A stretch of DNA of 64,000 bases from the NCBI RefSeq assembly GCF_029407905.1, contig NC_073641.1:22489001-22553000 (forward strand), given 5' to 3'. This document shows, piece after piece, positions 35,363-45,480 of this stretch; positions within the stretch are counted from its first letter, which is position 1; each line of letters starts with the position of its first letter. The notes beneath the pieces are model-generated. The model did not search any database. It was not told where the DNA came from and was given only the letters and a program-made list of their open reading frames with translations. A program made the translations under genes and the position numbers. Source of the stretch: Bubalus kerabau. Lineage: Eukaryota; Chordata; Mammalia; Artiodactyla; Bovidae.

Positions 35363-35729
35363 ATTATCTAAGCTTTAAAATTTAGAATGGATTAATGATC
35401 ATTTTTATCATTGCTCTAAAATGTTTATAAGTATTTTCAAGAGCTTACACGGCTGCTTCTTAGCCTATTTCCTTACTGTCCACACCCCTACATACGTACA
35501 CTGAATACACACACACACATACACACACCTCGAATCATCTACCTGCCACCTTCATGTAAACCAGTAAAAGCAGAGGACATCTGTTTTATAGATCAGTCTG
35601 CAGTTCTAGCTCATCACCCTGTCCTCTAGTCTACTGAAAAGATACGTCACAGAAACACTGTTTATTTCCTTAAATTAGTAGAAAATGTTAGTGCTTCCTT
35701 TAACCCAATATCCTTTGGATCAGCGCTAT
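35363..35729. other. Unassigned sequence with a short (CA)n
   Basis: No gene recognised. An imperfect CA repeat lies at 35505-35528. Confidence 0.45.
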
Positions 35730-35742
35730 AAGCCATGTCTAT

Positions 35743-36021
35743 GCTGCTGCTGCTGCTGCTAAGTCAGTTCAGTCGTGTCCGACTCTGTGTGACCCCATAG
35801 ACGGAAGCCCACCAGGCTCCCCCATCCCTGGGATTCTCCAGGCAAGAACACTGGAGTGGGTTGCCATTTCCTTCTCCAGTGCATGAAAGTGAAAAGTGAA
35901 AGTGAAGTCGCTCAGTCGTGTCTGACTCTTAGCGACCCCATGGACTGCAGCCCACCAGGCTCCTCTGTCCATGGGATTTTCCAGGCAAGAGTACTGGAGT
36001 GGGGTGCCATTGCCTTCTCCA
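35743..36021 (-). mobile_element. Bov-A2 SINE, full dimer
   Basis: Reverse orientation with the (TGC)n tail at the left and GGTGCCATTGCCTTCTCC at the right. The 13-base duplication AAGCCATGTCTAT lies at 35730-35742 and 36022-36034, with one mismatch. Confidence 0.96.
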
Positions 36022-36034
36022 AAGCCTTGTCTAT

Positions 36035-36438
36035 AGACATTGTCATTTCTCTAGGAGTTATTCACAATCTGAAATCAAACAGTTAGATATGCTATCATCT
36101 AGTCAGGAAATTAACAATTCAGTTGTCTGGTTGATGATTTGATTTAATCTAAAAGACATTTATTGAGAATCTGGTTATGATTCAAACACTTTGCCAGGTT
36201 ATGAAGAGGATAATATAATGGATAAAACACTTTAATATGCACTAACTCTTCAGTAAAATACCAAGGCATATCTTTACCCCTATCTTACTCTTTATACCAA
36301 AATAAATTCAAGGTAGACCAAAGATGGGGAAAACAAAAACAAAACAAACAACAGACAAACAAAACTATCAGTCTGGTTTGCCGGCCATCTGAAAGCTCTA
36401 CAGGACAGTCAGGATAGCTTTAATAAGTATTAGAGCAT
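36035..36438. other. Unassigned sequence, possible old LINE trace
   Basis: AAAGACATTTATTGAGAATC followed by CAAACACTTTGCCAGGTTAT near 36150-36205 resembles the reverse complement of an L2 3' end. The rest is unassigned. Confidence 0.35.
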
Positions 36439-36873
36439 ATTATGGGTAGAATTATGGCCCCCTTCAAATTCATATGCTGAAGTTCTAACCCCCAGTACCT
36501 CACAATGTGACCTGATTTGGAAATAAAGTCTTCACACATATAATCAGTTAAGCTAGGATGAGGTCATACTAGAGTAGGATTGGCCCCTAGTCCAGTATGA
36601 CTGGTATCCTTACAAGAGAATTTTGGAAATAGAAGGCACACAGGGAGAATGCCATGAGAAGACTGGAGGTGTGCTGCCATAATCCAATGAACTCCCAGAA
36701 GCTAGGACAGAGGCATGGAAGAGATTCTTCCCTAGCACCTTCAGAGAGGGCAGAACCCTGCTGACACCTGGATTTTGGACTTCTGGGCTCCAGAACTGTG
36801 AGACGATACGTTTCTGCTGTTCAAACCACTCAGTTTGTGGACATTTGTTATGGCACTCCTGGTAAACTACTGC
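36439..36873 (+). mobile_element. MLT1-family LTR, solo
   Basis: The start GGGTAGAATTATGGCCCCCT, the middle CAATGTGACCTGATTTGGAA and AAGCTAGGATGAGGTCATAC, and the end TTGTTATGGCACTCCTGGTA follow the MLT1 LTR in order. It has the same orientation as the copy at 4415, but the two are independently diverged and not obviously a pair. Confidence 0.85.
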
Positions 36874-36989
36874 AACCGAGCAAAACCCTGCACCTCCTCC
36901 TCACCCAGTACAAAGGCTCTTCCACGCCTCCTGCCTCTTGTTTATGGAAAAGCTAAAGTCTCCCAGGCCTTCCTGAGTCACAAAAGAGC

Positions 36990-37980
36990 TGAAGCAAGCA
37001 ATTAATGATTAGGACAATAGAGTCATAAACTTAGTGTCTGACGCACATTCTGAGTCATTTTACTGATACCATAACTGCCGCCAGTGGAAAAGACTATCTG
37101 CATAATGACCAGACTGCAGCCATGACATGAACTGCTCCATCTTGAGCAGTTCTATGGCTAACACGACTCCAAGAACTGGCCTTAAGAGAAGGGGATTAAC
37201 ACTACTGCTTATAATATGCAATATCTTTGTGGACATCAAAATAATTGCAGCTTACTCTGCCTGTATACGTAAATAGACAACTATAACTATCAACAAAGAG
37301 ATGGCTACAGATCCATGTTGACACCTTTCACTCGTAGAATATAGTGCCCTATGTCAGCAAAAAGAAGTTACAGAAGATGAACCTTCATCAAAATGGAATG
37401 ATATCCAGACAACAAGGGATTTGTAAGTAGCTTTTGGCAGGAAGGAGCTCCCTGAAGGAGGCCCCTTTTGTCTTGTCACTAACCTAAACCAAGCACCCTA
37501 TGCTCTACTCATATCCGTCCCAGCACACCTTTCAAATCTTTTGATCACATGACATCTGCATAATCTGTTGGTTTATCCCATAAATCAAATAAGTAAAAAT
37601 GAATATGTGATTAACAGATGACCAGCTCTCTTTCCTTGCTTCCTCTTCAGTAATCTTTCAAACAAAACAGTGTGAACAAGATAGCATCTAAAGAAAAATC
37701 GCAAGAAGTCAACAAGCCTGCACACAAGCCCACACACAGCAGGGGCTGGAGATGACTCTTCCCCCAACCTCCATCTCAATGATTAACTGAGATTACTTTC
37801 CTTTTTCCCTTTAAAAACTTTATTGGCAAACTTTTGGAGGTGGTTTTTGGAGGACAGAGTCTACCATCTCCTCAGATGGCCAACATTTTGATTAAATGGT
37901 ATTTTCTTTTCTAACAATGTTGCCTCTCTTGAATGTTGATTTTTAAATGGAAAGCAGCCGGACCTGATTTAGTAACACTA
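36990..37980 (+). mobile_element. Possible unclassified ERV LTR remnant
   Basis: The right part has an LTR-like order: TTCCCTTTAAAAACTTTATT, then CAAACTTTTGGAGGTGGTTT, CACCATCTCC-type sequence, GATTAAATGGTATTTTC and TTGCCTCTCTTGAATGTTG, resembling an R-U5 region of ruminant LTRs. The left limit and the family are uncertain, and no internal retroviral sequence was recognised beside it. Confidence 0.35.
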
Positions 37981-38114
37981 ATAGAGAATGGTAAAAGTCA
38001 CTCTAAGGAAATATAAAAACAAAAAGCCTTAAAAATCATTGATAATATTAAGTGGATACTTTTTAAAAAACTGTATGGCAAAGAAAAACAAAACAAACCA
38101 GTGTTAAGTTTTAA

Positions 38115-38304
38115 TCACACAGGCACGCCCGACTCTTTGCAACCCCATGGACTATAGCCCTCCAGGCTCCTCTGTCCATGGACTTCTCCAGGCAAGAATA
38201 CTGGAATGGGTTGCCATTTTCTTCTCCAGGGGATCTTCCCAACCCAGGGATTGAACCTGAGTCACCTGCATTGCAGGCAAATTTTTTATCATCTATGCCA
38301 CTAG
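38115..38304 (-). mobile_element. Bov-tA SINE, split by a Bov-A2
   Basis: Reverse orientation (CACGCCCGACTCTTTGCAAC to TTTATCATCTATGCCACTAG). Its last bases are separated by the Bov-A2 insertion and resume at 38571-38588 (GCCACTAGGGAGGCC). Confidence 0.93.
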
Positions 38305-38570
38305 CTGCTGCTGCTGCTAAGTTGCTTCAGTCGTGTCCGACTCTGTGCGACCCCATAGACGGAAGCCCACCAGGCTCCCCCGTCCCTGGGATTCTCCAGG
38401 CAAGAACACTGGAGTGGGTTGCCATTTCCTTCTCCAATGCATGAAAGTGAAAAGTGAAAGGAAAGTTGCTCAGTTGTGTCCAACTCTTAGCGACCCCATG
38501 GACTGCAGCCCACCAGGCTCCTCCGTCCATGGGATTTTCCAGGCAAGAGTACTGGAGTAGGGAGGAGAAA
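38305..38570 (-). mobile_element. Bov-A2 SINE inserted in a Bov-tA
   Basis: Reverse orientation. The tail (CTGCTGCTGCTGCTAAG) abuts the left target copy. The 8-base duplication GCCACTAG lies at 38297-38304 and 38571-38578. The 5' end is slightly altered (GGAGTAGGGAGGAGAAA). Confidence 0.95.
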
Positions 38571-38588
38571 GCCACTAGGGAGGCCACC

Positions 38589-39937
38589 AAAACCCAAACC
38601 AGAATATAAAGGAAAAAACTTCCTGTTCTGGAATTTCAACTGAGGGCCTAAAGCTGAGGAAAATAATCAGTCAATGCAGGATCTAAAAAGGGACTGACAA
38701 GATTAGTCCATCCTTCCCAACAGTCTATATAAGCAAGGGCTGAGAGAGAATATAGGGTTCTTTAGAAGTCAAAGAGAAGGTTGTCAGAGTGCTATGGAAT
38801 TTCCTTGGTCCCTGACATAGCTGGAATGAGAGAGGCTTCAGAAAATACCTAAGGAAGAGCAACCTGGGTCTTCTAGGGCTTGGGGAACACAGGGAATTTT
38901 TCTTTGAAATGACCCTAAAGGCAAATGACTGATGGGACCAAGGTGCCTGGCAGAGCAAAGAGCCAAGCTATGCCAGGAAAAGGTGTGGATGTAGGGCCAA
39001 TCCCTTGGGCCAAATGGGAACTGGTAAAACAGCAATGTTTAAGCTGAATGAAAGGAATCTAGTCCAAGAAAAACCACTGGGAGGAGAAAGTGAATGCCAG
39101 CAGAGGGGCCACCAAAGTAGGAAACTAGAAGGCTGAATAAGGATGACTGAGAGCTTAGAAGATACCTTCATCTCAGATCACCATGAGGCATTTTTTTAAC
39201 AGGAATCCTAAACTTTATATGAGCAAATCCAGTGATCTGTGTAACACTGGTGGTAAGTGCTACTGATTTGGGTTTTGATATTTTCTTTTGGTAGTCATTT
39301 GTTTAAAGGCTGAGAAAAAATAGGCAGATAAGACAAATGGCCTCTGGGAGAAGATGCTGATGGGTGCTGGAAAGCACATTTCCTTTCCATTTCAGGGTAA
39401 CTGTGACTCCTATTTGCTGAGCTTGAATGCCTGCCATGTGTGGAGACGCAGCACTTGCAAGGCTTTCTGCAGAAAAGAAAATTTAAACAGCAGATGGGAG
39501 AAAGAAACAGAAAACTTAAATTGCGGGATATGGAAAGTTTATAATGTATCTGACAAAAGGAAGCTTAAAAGCGTTTAATGAAAATTGTGATTACAGAGAT
39601 GGTAGTTAAGTAAGGGTATAGCCAAGGTGGTATTGACAAAGTTGAAGAAAGTTAGATTTTGAGGAAAAAAATGTTTCTCTTTTTAAGAGATATTCAATGT
39701 CATCTAAACTTTAGTCTCAAAGAGCCTAAATGAATGGGATATGTTTAGTTATACTAGTCTAGTTAGACTCTTCAAGAATGGGGTATAAGATGTACACAAA
39801 GTCATTTTCATGGAGAAGTCTGAAAAAACATACCGAGTTTAAGATAGCTTTGGGTTGAAGGAAACCTTGGTTGGGTGGACATGAGAAAGCTACTCCAAAT
39901 GATAGACACGCACAAGAAATGGTTGTTAGAGTCTGGG
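38589..39937. other. Unassigned sequence
   Basis: About 1.35 kb of moderately purine-rich sequence with no repeat that I can name. A TATATAAG motif lies near 38726-38733. Minus-strand frames at 38725-39171 (77, 65 and 67 codons) overlap one another in different frames and have no known domain. Confidence 0.4.
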
Positions 39938-40152
39938 GTTGTTGTTGTTGTTTAGTCACTAAGTTGTGTCTGACTCTTTGCGAGTCCATGGCCTGTAGCC
40001 CACCAGGCTCTTCTGTCCATGGGATTTACCAAGCAAGAATACTGGAGTAGGCTGCTGTTTCCTTCTCCAGTGTATCTTCCCAACCCAGGGATCAAACCCA
40101 CATCTCCTGTTTGTCAGGTGGATTCTTTACCACTGAACCACCCGGGAGGCCT
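39938..40152 (-). mobile_element. Bov-tA SINE, full-length
   Basis: Reverse orientation with a GTTGTTGTTGTTTAGTCACT tail end at the left and TTACCACTGAACCACCCGGG at the right. It is the same tail type as the copy at 18502. Confidence 0.95.
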
Positions 40153-41254
40153 GAGGGCTGGGAACTCAACTTGAAAACCTCAATATCATCCCAAAGGTGT
40201 TAGATTCACCATTAGGCCTGAGGAATGCACTCAGAGAAATCTTCTGAGCCCCTGCAAAATAAAGGGAAGTTCAGAAAGTCACGGTGCCTTGGTTGTTTAC
40301 CATGTGATCCAAGAGAGTTAGAGTTCAGGTTGGGAAAGGTTTATTTTTTTATTCAGATATGTCATCTCAATACTTACCCTAACTTTAAAAGAGAGATCAA
40401 ATTTCCAAAGACAAACAAAAAAAGTCATAACAACTTTAACATCTTACGGAAAACCAGAATGAATTTTTGGGTCAAACCAATACTTCATATCTTTACCTCC
40501 TTTGGTGTCTTAGGTTTTTAACATACTTTCACATTTTCTAACACATTGTAACCTATAGAAAAGATTTCTATGCATTTAAAATACAATACATTATTCAGTA
40601 TAAAGCATCATAACATGTGTGTTGAACGTCACACTATGGGACACTGAATTACAGTATTAAATATTGCATTACATTGACGATACAAGCTCCTGTACCATCT
40701 CCATTTATAGTCTGGTAGATCTTTTTGACTGCCATCCATATACTTTTCACATAGATTAAGGAGAAAACATGATTTCTTGGCATTAGGCACCATTTCCCAC
40801 TGCTTTCTCTTGTATAAGAAAAAGAACGACTCTCTAACCAGCAGATAGATTCCTTATAGAACAGTCAATCAAAAATCTAGGACTCACCATATTTACTGAA
40901 AAACACATATGTTTTATGTGTTTTAAAACATATGTTTTAAAGAGACAAAGCAACAGACCAAGTTCTAACGTTGCTTCCTGGAGAATGAGAAAAATGATGT
41001 CCTGAGGTCTAAACTTAATATTCACAGGAGTGATTCACACAGAATAAATGTACTCATTGTTCTCTCTGATAATACATCACATCCATGGAATAAACTCAAT
41101 TCTGATCCTAAGATACTGTTTCAAAATTCTCTGTCTAGATTCTTTCAAATATTTATTATGAGTGAGACTTTATTCTGGAAAAATACCAACACTTTGCATC
41201 TTTTTAAAATTACTAATTTATTGCCTATTCTGCAATTTGTACTGTCACTGACCT
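40153..41254. other. Unassigned AT-rich sequence with a palindrome
   Basis: About 1.1 kb with no recognised gene. An 18-base perfect palindrome TTAAAACATATGTTTTAA lies at 40923-40940, with a second copy of its half nearby. The 98-codon frame at 40225-40521 has no recognisable domain. Confidence 0.4.
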
Positions 41255-41261
41255 GTTCTTT

Positions 41262-41438
41262 TTTTTTTTTATTCTTTATTTTTTTTTTAATTTTATTTTA
41301 TTTTTAAACTTTACATAACTGTATTAGTTTTGCCAAATATCAAAATGAATCCGCCACAGGTATACATGTGTTCCCCATCCTGAACCCTCCTCCCTCCTCC
41401 CTCCCCATTCCATCCCTCTGGGTCGTCCCAGTGCACCA
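41262..41438 (-). mobile_element. Ruminant L1 3' end, 5'-truncated
   Basis: The T-rich block at the left is the reversed, interrupted poly(A) tail. It is followed by ACTGTATTAGTTTTGCCAAA, GAATCCGCCACAGGTATACA and the CCTCCCTCCTCCCTCC block, the reverse complement of the 3' UTR seen at 42140 and 58573. GTTCTTT at 41255-41261 and 41439-41445 may be the target-site duplication. Confidence 0.92.
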
Positions 41439-41445
41439 GTTCTTT

Positions 41446-42124
41446 AATCCACTAAATACACGTTAATAATTCATTGACCTATGTCATTTTTGTCTAGAAA
41501 ATAATTTCTATATACAGTATATATTTCTTTGATTATATATTTATTAAGTATATAATCAATTATTATGTGTATTTGCCAGTGCTGGAGAGAGTATCTAGGT
41601 TTTATGGAAGGAGTTATGACCACTTGTTGCATTAACAGTGAATTTCTCTGAGTTATAGACACAATCAGCTTGTAGTATGCCTTGGATATCACCAAAACAA
41701 ATAAACAAAAAGTATCTGAACATAATTAAAAATCATTGATCATCTTGGTTTGGAAATATAAGAAATTTCAATCCAAAGTCTTCTTCCCACCACACACTCC
41801 AACCATGTATGTATAAGAGTCAACATAGTACAGTGAGAAGAATCTGCTTTAAAATAAAACATCCCTGGGCAAATCCCTCTGAAACGTACTTTTTTCTTTT
41901 TTTTTTTAGTTTTAATCTATATAAAATGAAAATAGAACTATTTTAGGGGATTAATACATATGTATTAATGGGAGATAATACACACATAACCAGTTTGTTG
42001 AGAAGAAAGGAACCAAATGCACTTCCCCGGTACTAACTTCCAAACTGGACAAGCCTTGACGGATGGAGAAACTCTAACCTGGATGAATGTTTTGTTCAAG
42101 ATCAGGTTGGACTTTCCAATACTT
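41446..42124. other. Unassigned AT-rich sequence
   Basis: Lies between two oppositely oriented L1 ends. No gene or repeat recognised. Confidence 0.4.
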
Positions 42125-42139
42125 GAAAGTGATACTACT

Positions 42140-42504
42140 GGGAGAGGGTGGGGAGATTTGGGAGAATGGCATTGAAACATGTATAATATCATGTATGAAA
42201 CGAGTCACCAGTCCAGGTTCGATGCACGATACTGGATGCTTGGGGCTGGCGCACTGGGACGACCCAGAGGGAGGGTATGGGGAGGGAGGAGGGAGGAGGG
42301 TTCAGGATGGGGAGCACGGGTATACCTGTGGTGGATTCATTTCAATGTTTGGCAAAACTAATACAATATTGTAAAGTTTAAAAATAAAATTAAATTAAAA
42401 GAAAAAACACAATTAAAAAAAAAAGACAGCATGAGCTGTCTCATTAATATTTAATACTAGTTACAGTTTGAAATAGTGATATGTTGTGTTAAATAAAAAA
42501 AAAA
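42140..42504 (+). mobile_element. Ruminant L1 3' end with a probable 3' transduction
   Basis: The L1 3' UTR runs from GGAGAGGGTGGGGAGATTTG through GATGCTTGGGGCTGGCGCAC and the GGGAGGGAGGAGGGAGGAGG block to the terminus AACTAATACAATATTGTAAA and a first A-rich tail ending near 42424. It is followed by about 65 bases of non-L1 sequence (starting GACAGCATGAGCTG) and a second A-rich tail at 42491-42504. The whole unit, not just the L1, is bracketed by a 15-base direct repeat (42125-42139 and 42505-42519, one mismatch). That is the expected structure when L1 transcription reads past its own weak polyadenylation signal. Confidence 0.85.
42425..42490 (+). other. Putative transduced 3' flank carried by the L1
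   Basis: This segment lies between the two A-rich tails and inside the target-site duplication. It contains no L1 sequence and should match the flank of the source L1 elsewhere in the genome. The AATAAA at 42492-42497 runs into the second tail, so it may be part of the tail and not the signal used. Confidence 0.6.
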
Positions 42505-42519
42505 GAAAATGATACTACT

Positions 42520-42685
42520 CTAATACCTAATACTAATGAGAGAATTTATGGAATATTCCATAAATAATTCCATACAAAATATTCCACAGGACAGGGAAAG
42601 GCTCAGAACATGTGTTAAGGGGACTGTAGGTTCTATCAAGTCCAGTCTATTCACTAAATAGTTTTCTCAGTGTAAAGCACTTTGT
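42520..42685. other. Unassigned AT-rich sequence
   Basis: No gene or repeat recognised. Confidence 0.35.
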
Positions 42686-43178
42686 TGTAGTGGCTCAGTT
42701 ATGTCTGACTCTGTGACCCCATGGACTGCAGCACGCCAGGCTTCCCTGTCCTTCACCAACTCCTGGAGCTTGCTCAAACTCATGTCCATTGAGTCAGTGA
42801 TGACATCCAACCATTTCATCCTCTGTCATCCCCTTCTCCTCTTGCCCTCAATTTTTCCCAGTATGAGAGTCTTTTTCAATGAGTCGGCTCTTTGCATCAG
42901 GTGGCCGGAGCTTCAATTTCATCACCAGTCCTTCCAATGAATATTCAGGGTTGATTTTCTTTAGGATTTACTGGATCGATCTCCTTGCTGTCCAAGGGAC
43001 CGTCAAGCATCTTCTCCAACGCCACAGTTCAAAAGCATCAATTCTTTGGCGTTCAGCCTTCTTAATGGTTCAACTCTCACATCCACATATGACCATTGGA
43101 AAAACCATAGCTTTGACTATATGGACCTCTGTTGGCAGAGTAATGTCTCTGCTTTTTAATAGGCTGTCTAGGTTTGTT
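42686..43178 (-). mobile_element. BovB LINE 3' fragment
   Basis: Reverse orientation: the 3' UTR at the left (CCATTGAGTCAGTGATGACA) and the ORF2 C-terminal coding end at the right (up to ATGTCTCTGCTTTTTAATAG). It lacks about 85 % of the element. The plus-strand frames of 79 and 106 codons over it (42701-42940, 42879-43199) are antisense translations. Confidence 0.94.
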
Positions 43179-43281
43179 TATTCAAGAAAATACTCTTAAA
43201 AGTAATCTTGCTGACTCCAAACTTCTCCTCACCTCAAGTAACCCAACTCCAAGAACCTAATATGTTTAACCAAAATTAAGT
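43179..43281. other. Unassigned sequence
   Basis: Short spacer with nothing recognised. Confidence 0.3.
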
Positions 43282-43294
43282 ACTAACACATAAT

Positions 43295-43483
43295 GGGGCT
43301 TCCCAAGTGGTATTAGTGTTAGAACCTGCCTGCCAATGCAGGAGACACGGGGGAAGGTGTGGCAACCCACTCCAGTATTCCTGCCTGGAGAATCCCATGA
43401 AGAGAAAAGCCTGGCAGTCCATAGAGTCCAGTCCATGGAGTCACACAGAGTCAGACATGACTGAAGCAACTTATCACATACAC
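43295..43483 (+). mobile_element. Bov-tA SINE with an internal deletion
   Basis: Forward orientation. The middle part usually reading GGGTTCAATCCCTGGGTTGG is missing, so the tRNA-like B box is deleted (AGGAGACACGGGGGAAGGTG instead). The 13-base duplication ACTAACACATAAT lies at 43282-43294 and 43484-43496, with one mismatch. Confidence 0.94.
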
Positions 43484-43496
43484 ACTAACACATTAT

Positions 43497-43834
43497 ACAT
43501 TCTTGAAAAATTCTTAGTGATATTATTTAGAATAAAAAAGTTTAGAACTGAATAACTGAATGGGAGTGGAGTCCAACATAAAACAATCATTATAGATATA
43601 GTTAGATCTTTTACTATCATGTAAATGTGTCCAGTGAGAGATAAGAGAAAATAGGGCTTTACCAGAAACTAAGTGAGTTGTATATTCTCAGAGCATACAT
43701 CAACTAATAAGAAAGCTACAGGATAAAACATAAGTTCTGCAAGAAGAAAAAAGAATGATATACAACAGGATCATGTTTCCCAGAGTTTGATTCCTTACAC
43801 GTTTTCAGTCTCAAGACCATGCAACATTGGAGAT
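43497..43834. other. Unassigned sequence
   Basis: No gene or repeat recognised. Confidence 0.35.
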
Positions 43835-43985
43835 GGACATGACCTTTGAGAACCATCCATTCCAATATCCTGTTTGACAGGTGAGGAAACTGTGACTCAA
43901 GAAGTAACTTGGCAAATTAAAGGTACAACTTAGAGAACACAGGACTCCTGACTCCTCATCCAAATGCTGTTTTCACTCTGTCCCA
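43835..43985 (-). mobile_element. MIR SINE
   Basis: The reverse-complement core GACAGGTGAGGAAACTGTGA is followed by ACTTGGCAAATTAAAGGTAC and AGGACTCCTGACTCC, the expected MIR order in reverse. Confidence 0.75.
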
Positions 43986-44324
43986 TTATCCTGAAAACAA
44001 CGGCACATTGTCCTTTTAATACATTTCATTTTAATTTGCAGCCTCATCTGAAAGCTCTATAGCAACACATATTAAAAGTATCTTCACGGTGAAGTTCTGG
44101 TATTATGGTACCACTAATCATATACCAAGCTGAAAAGATGAGTAATGAGCCGCTGGTGAGTATGTAAACAATTCCTAGTTAACATAAACATTATTTCTAC
44201 AACCTTTATTTGTATCATGTCATGCCTTAATGTATTATAATTTCACTTAATTTCTCAGCCTTTCTCAAGGTGAAAATAGTATGTTCTCAGTATTTCTAAA
44301 AATAGCTGTATTTCACTAAGAAGC
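43986..44324. other. Unassigned AT-rich sequence
   Basis: No gene or repeat recognised. Confidence 0.35.
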
Positions 44325-44548
44325 CCACTTTCCAGGCGGCACTAGTGGTAAGGAATCCACATGCCAATGAAGGAAACACAAGACGCAGGTTCAGTCCCTG
44401 TGTTGGAAAGATCCCCTGGAGTAGGAAACAGCAACCCGCTCCAGTATTCTTGTCTGGAAAATTCCATGAACAGAGGAGCCTGGTGGGCTACAGTCCATGG
44501 GGCCACTGAGAGTTGGACATAACTGAACTATGAAGCAGCAGCAGCAGT
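44325..44548 (+). mobile_element. Bov-tA SINE, diverged
   Basis: Forward orientation from CCACTTTCCAGGCGGCACTA to GGACATAACTGAACTATGAA, with a (GCA)n tail more typical of Bov-A2. The promoter half differs from the other copies, as in the copy at 34469. Confidence 0.93.
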
Positions 44549-44943
44549 CTATTTCTTACGGAAATAATCTTACAAAGATTGTGGATATCAGCACACATAG
44601 TAGCAGATGAAAAGTGAAACCTCAATTAATTTTGAGTCACACAGACTACAAACAAAATTCTTCAGGGTAAATCACGTTTTATTTTGAAACTGTATCCAGT
44701 TAGTGATCTCATGTTCACAGTCAAAGTGCTGATATGAAGAAAGGTAAAGAGGTTCATGAAAAGTGAATGTGCTTGAGAAGAGAATAAGTTATGTCAACTG
44801 TTTTAGGGGTGTAGAACCAAAGTATGCAAATTTTGGTTAAATGTCAAAAGCCCAGGAAAATATGCTGGGAAATAACCAAGTTACTCTATAAAGTCCAACT
44901 AGAAACACTCTATTGCTTTATTCCAACAGTAAGGTCATCACAT
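44549..44943. other. Unassigned sequence
   Basis: No gene or repeat recognised. Confidence 0.35.
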
Positions 44944-45049
44944 GGGCTTCCCTAGTAAAGAATCTGCCTGCAGTGCAGGAGACTCTGGTTCAAATATTGG
45001 GTTGAGAAGGTCCTCTAGAGAAGAGATAGGCTACCTACTCCAGTATTCA
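44944..45049 (+). mobile_element. Bov-tA SINE, 5' half only
   Basis: Runs from GGGCTTCCCTAGTAAAGAAT to CTACTCCAGTATTCA and stops exactly where the next full Bov-tA begins. The pair may have arisen as one head-to-tail unit or by insertion of one into the other. Confidence 0.9.
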
Positions 45050-45265
45050 GGGGCTTCCCTGGTGGCTCAAATGGTAATGAGTCTGCCTGCAATGTGGGAG
45101 ACCTGGGTTTGATCTCTGTGTTGGGAAGATCCCCTGGAGGAGGGCAAGGCAACCCACTCAAGTATTCTTTCCTGGAGAATCCCCATGGACAGGGGAACCT
45201 AGCAGGCTACAGTCCATGGGGTTGCAAAGAGTCAGACATGACTGAGTGACTAAGCACACACGTGC
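45050..45265 (+). mobile_element. Bov-tA SINE, full-length, head-to-tail with a half copy
   Basis: Forward orientation from GGGCTTCCCTGGTGGCTCAA to ACTGAGTGACTAAGCACACA. It joins the truncated copy on its left with no spacer. Confidence 0.95.
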
Positions 45266-45277
45266 ACAAGGGCATCA

Positions 45278-45480
45278 GGCATGCTGGTTCATGCTGCCAC
45301 TTGTTAACTGTGACCTTGACCAAGTTAAACTTCCCTGATACATAGTATATTCCTCTATCAATGGGGGATGATAAGAGTACCTAAAATATAAGGCTGTTGT
45401 AAGAGTTAAATTTTTAAGCATTAAGAATAGTGCCTGGCATGAGTCAGTGTCAGGCTTTTGGTAATTATTATTATTATCTT
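45278..45480 (+). mobile_element. MIR SINE
   Basis: CCACTTGTTAACTGTGACCT, ATTCCTCTATCAATGGGGGA, GGCTGTTGTAAGAGTTAAAT and AATAGTGCCTGGCATGAGTC are in the MIR order. Confidence 0.82.

Noticed and set aside
35743..36021. Trinucleotide (TGC)n runs as pathogenic-type repeat expansions
   Set aside because: Every such run here is the 3' tail of a Bov-A2 or Bov-A2-like SINE.
38725..39171. Spliced gene from three overlapping minus-strand frames
   Set aside because: The frames are in different phases, overlap each other and have no domain. The TATATAAG motif nearby lies on the opposite strand and has no associated transcript evidence.
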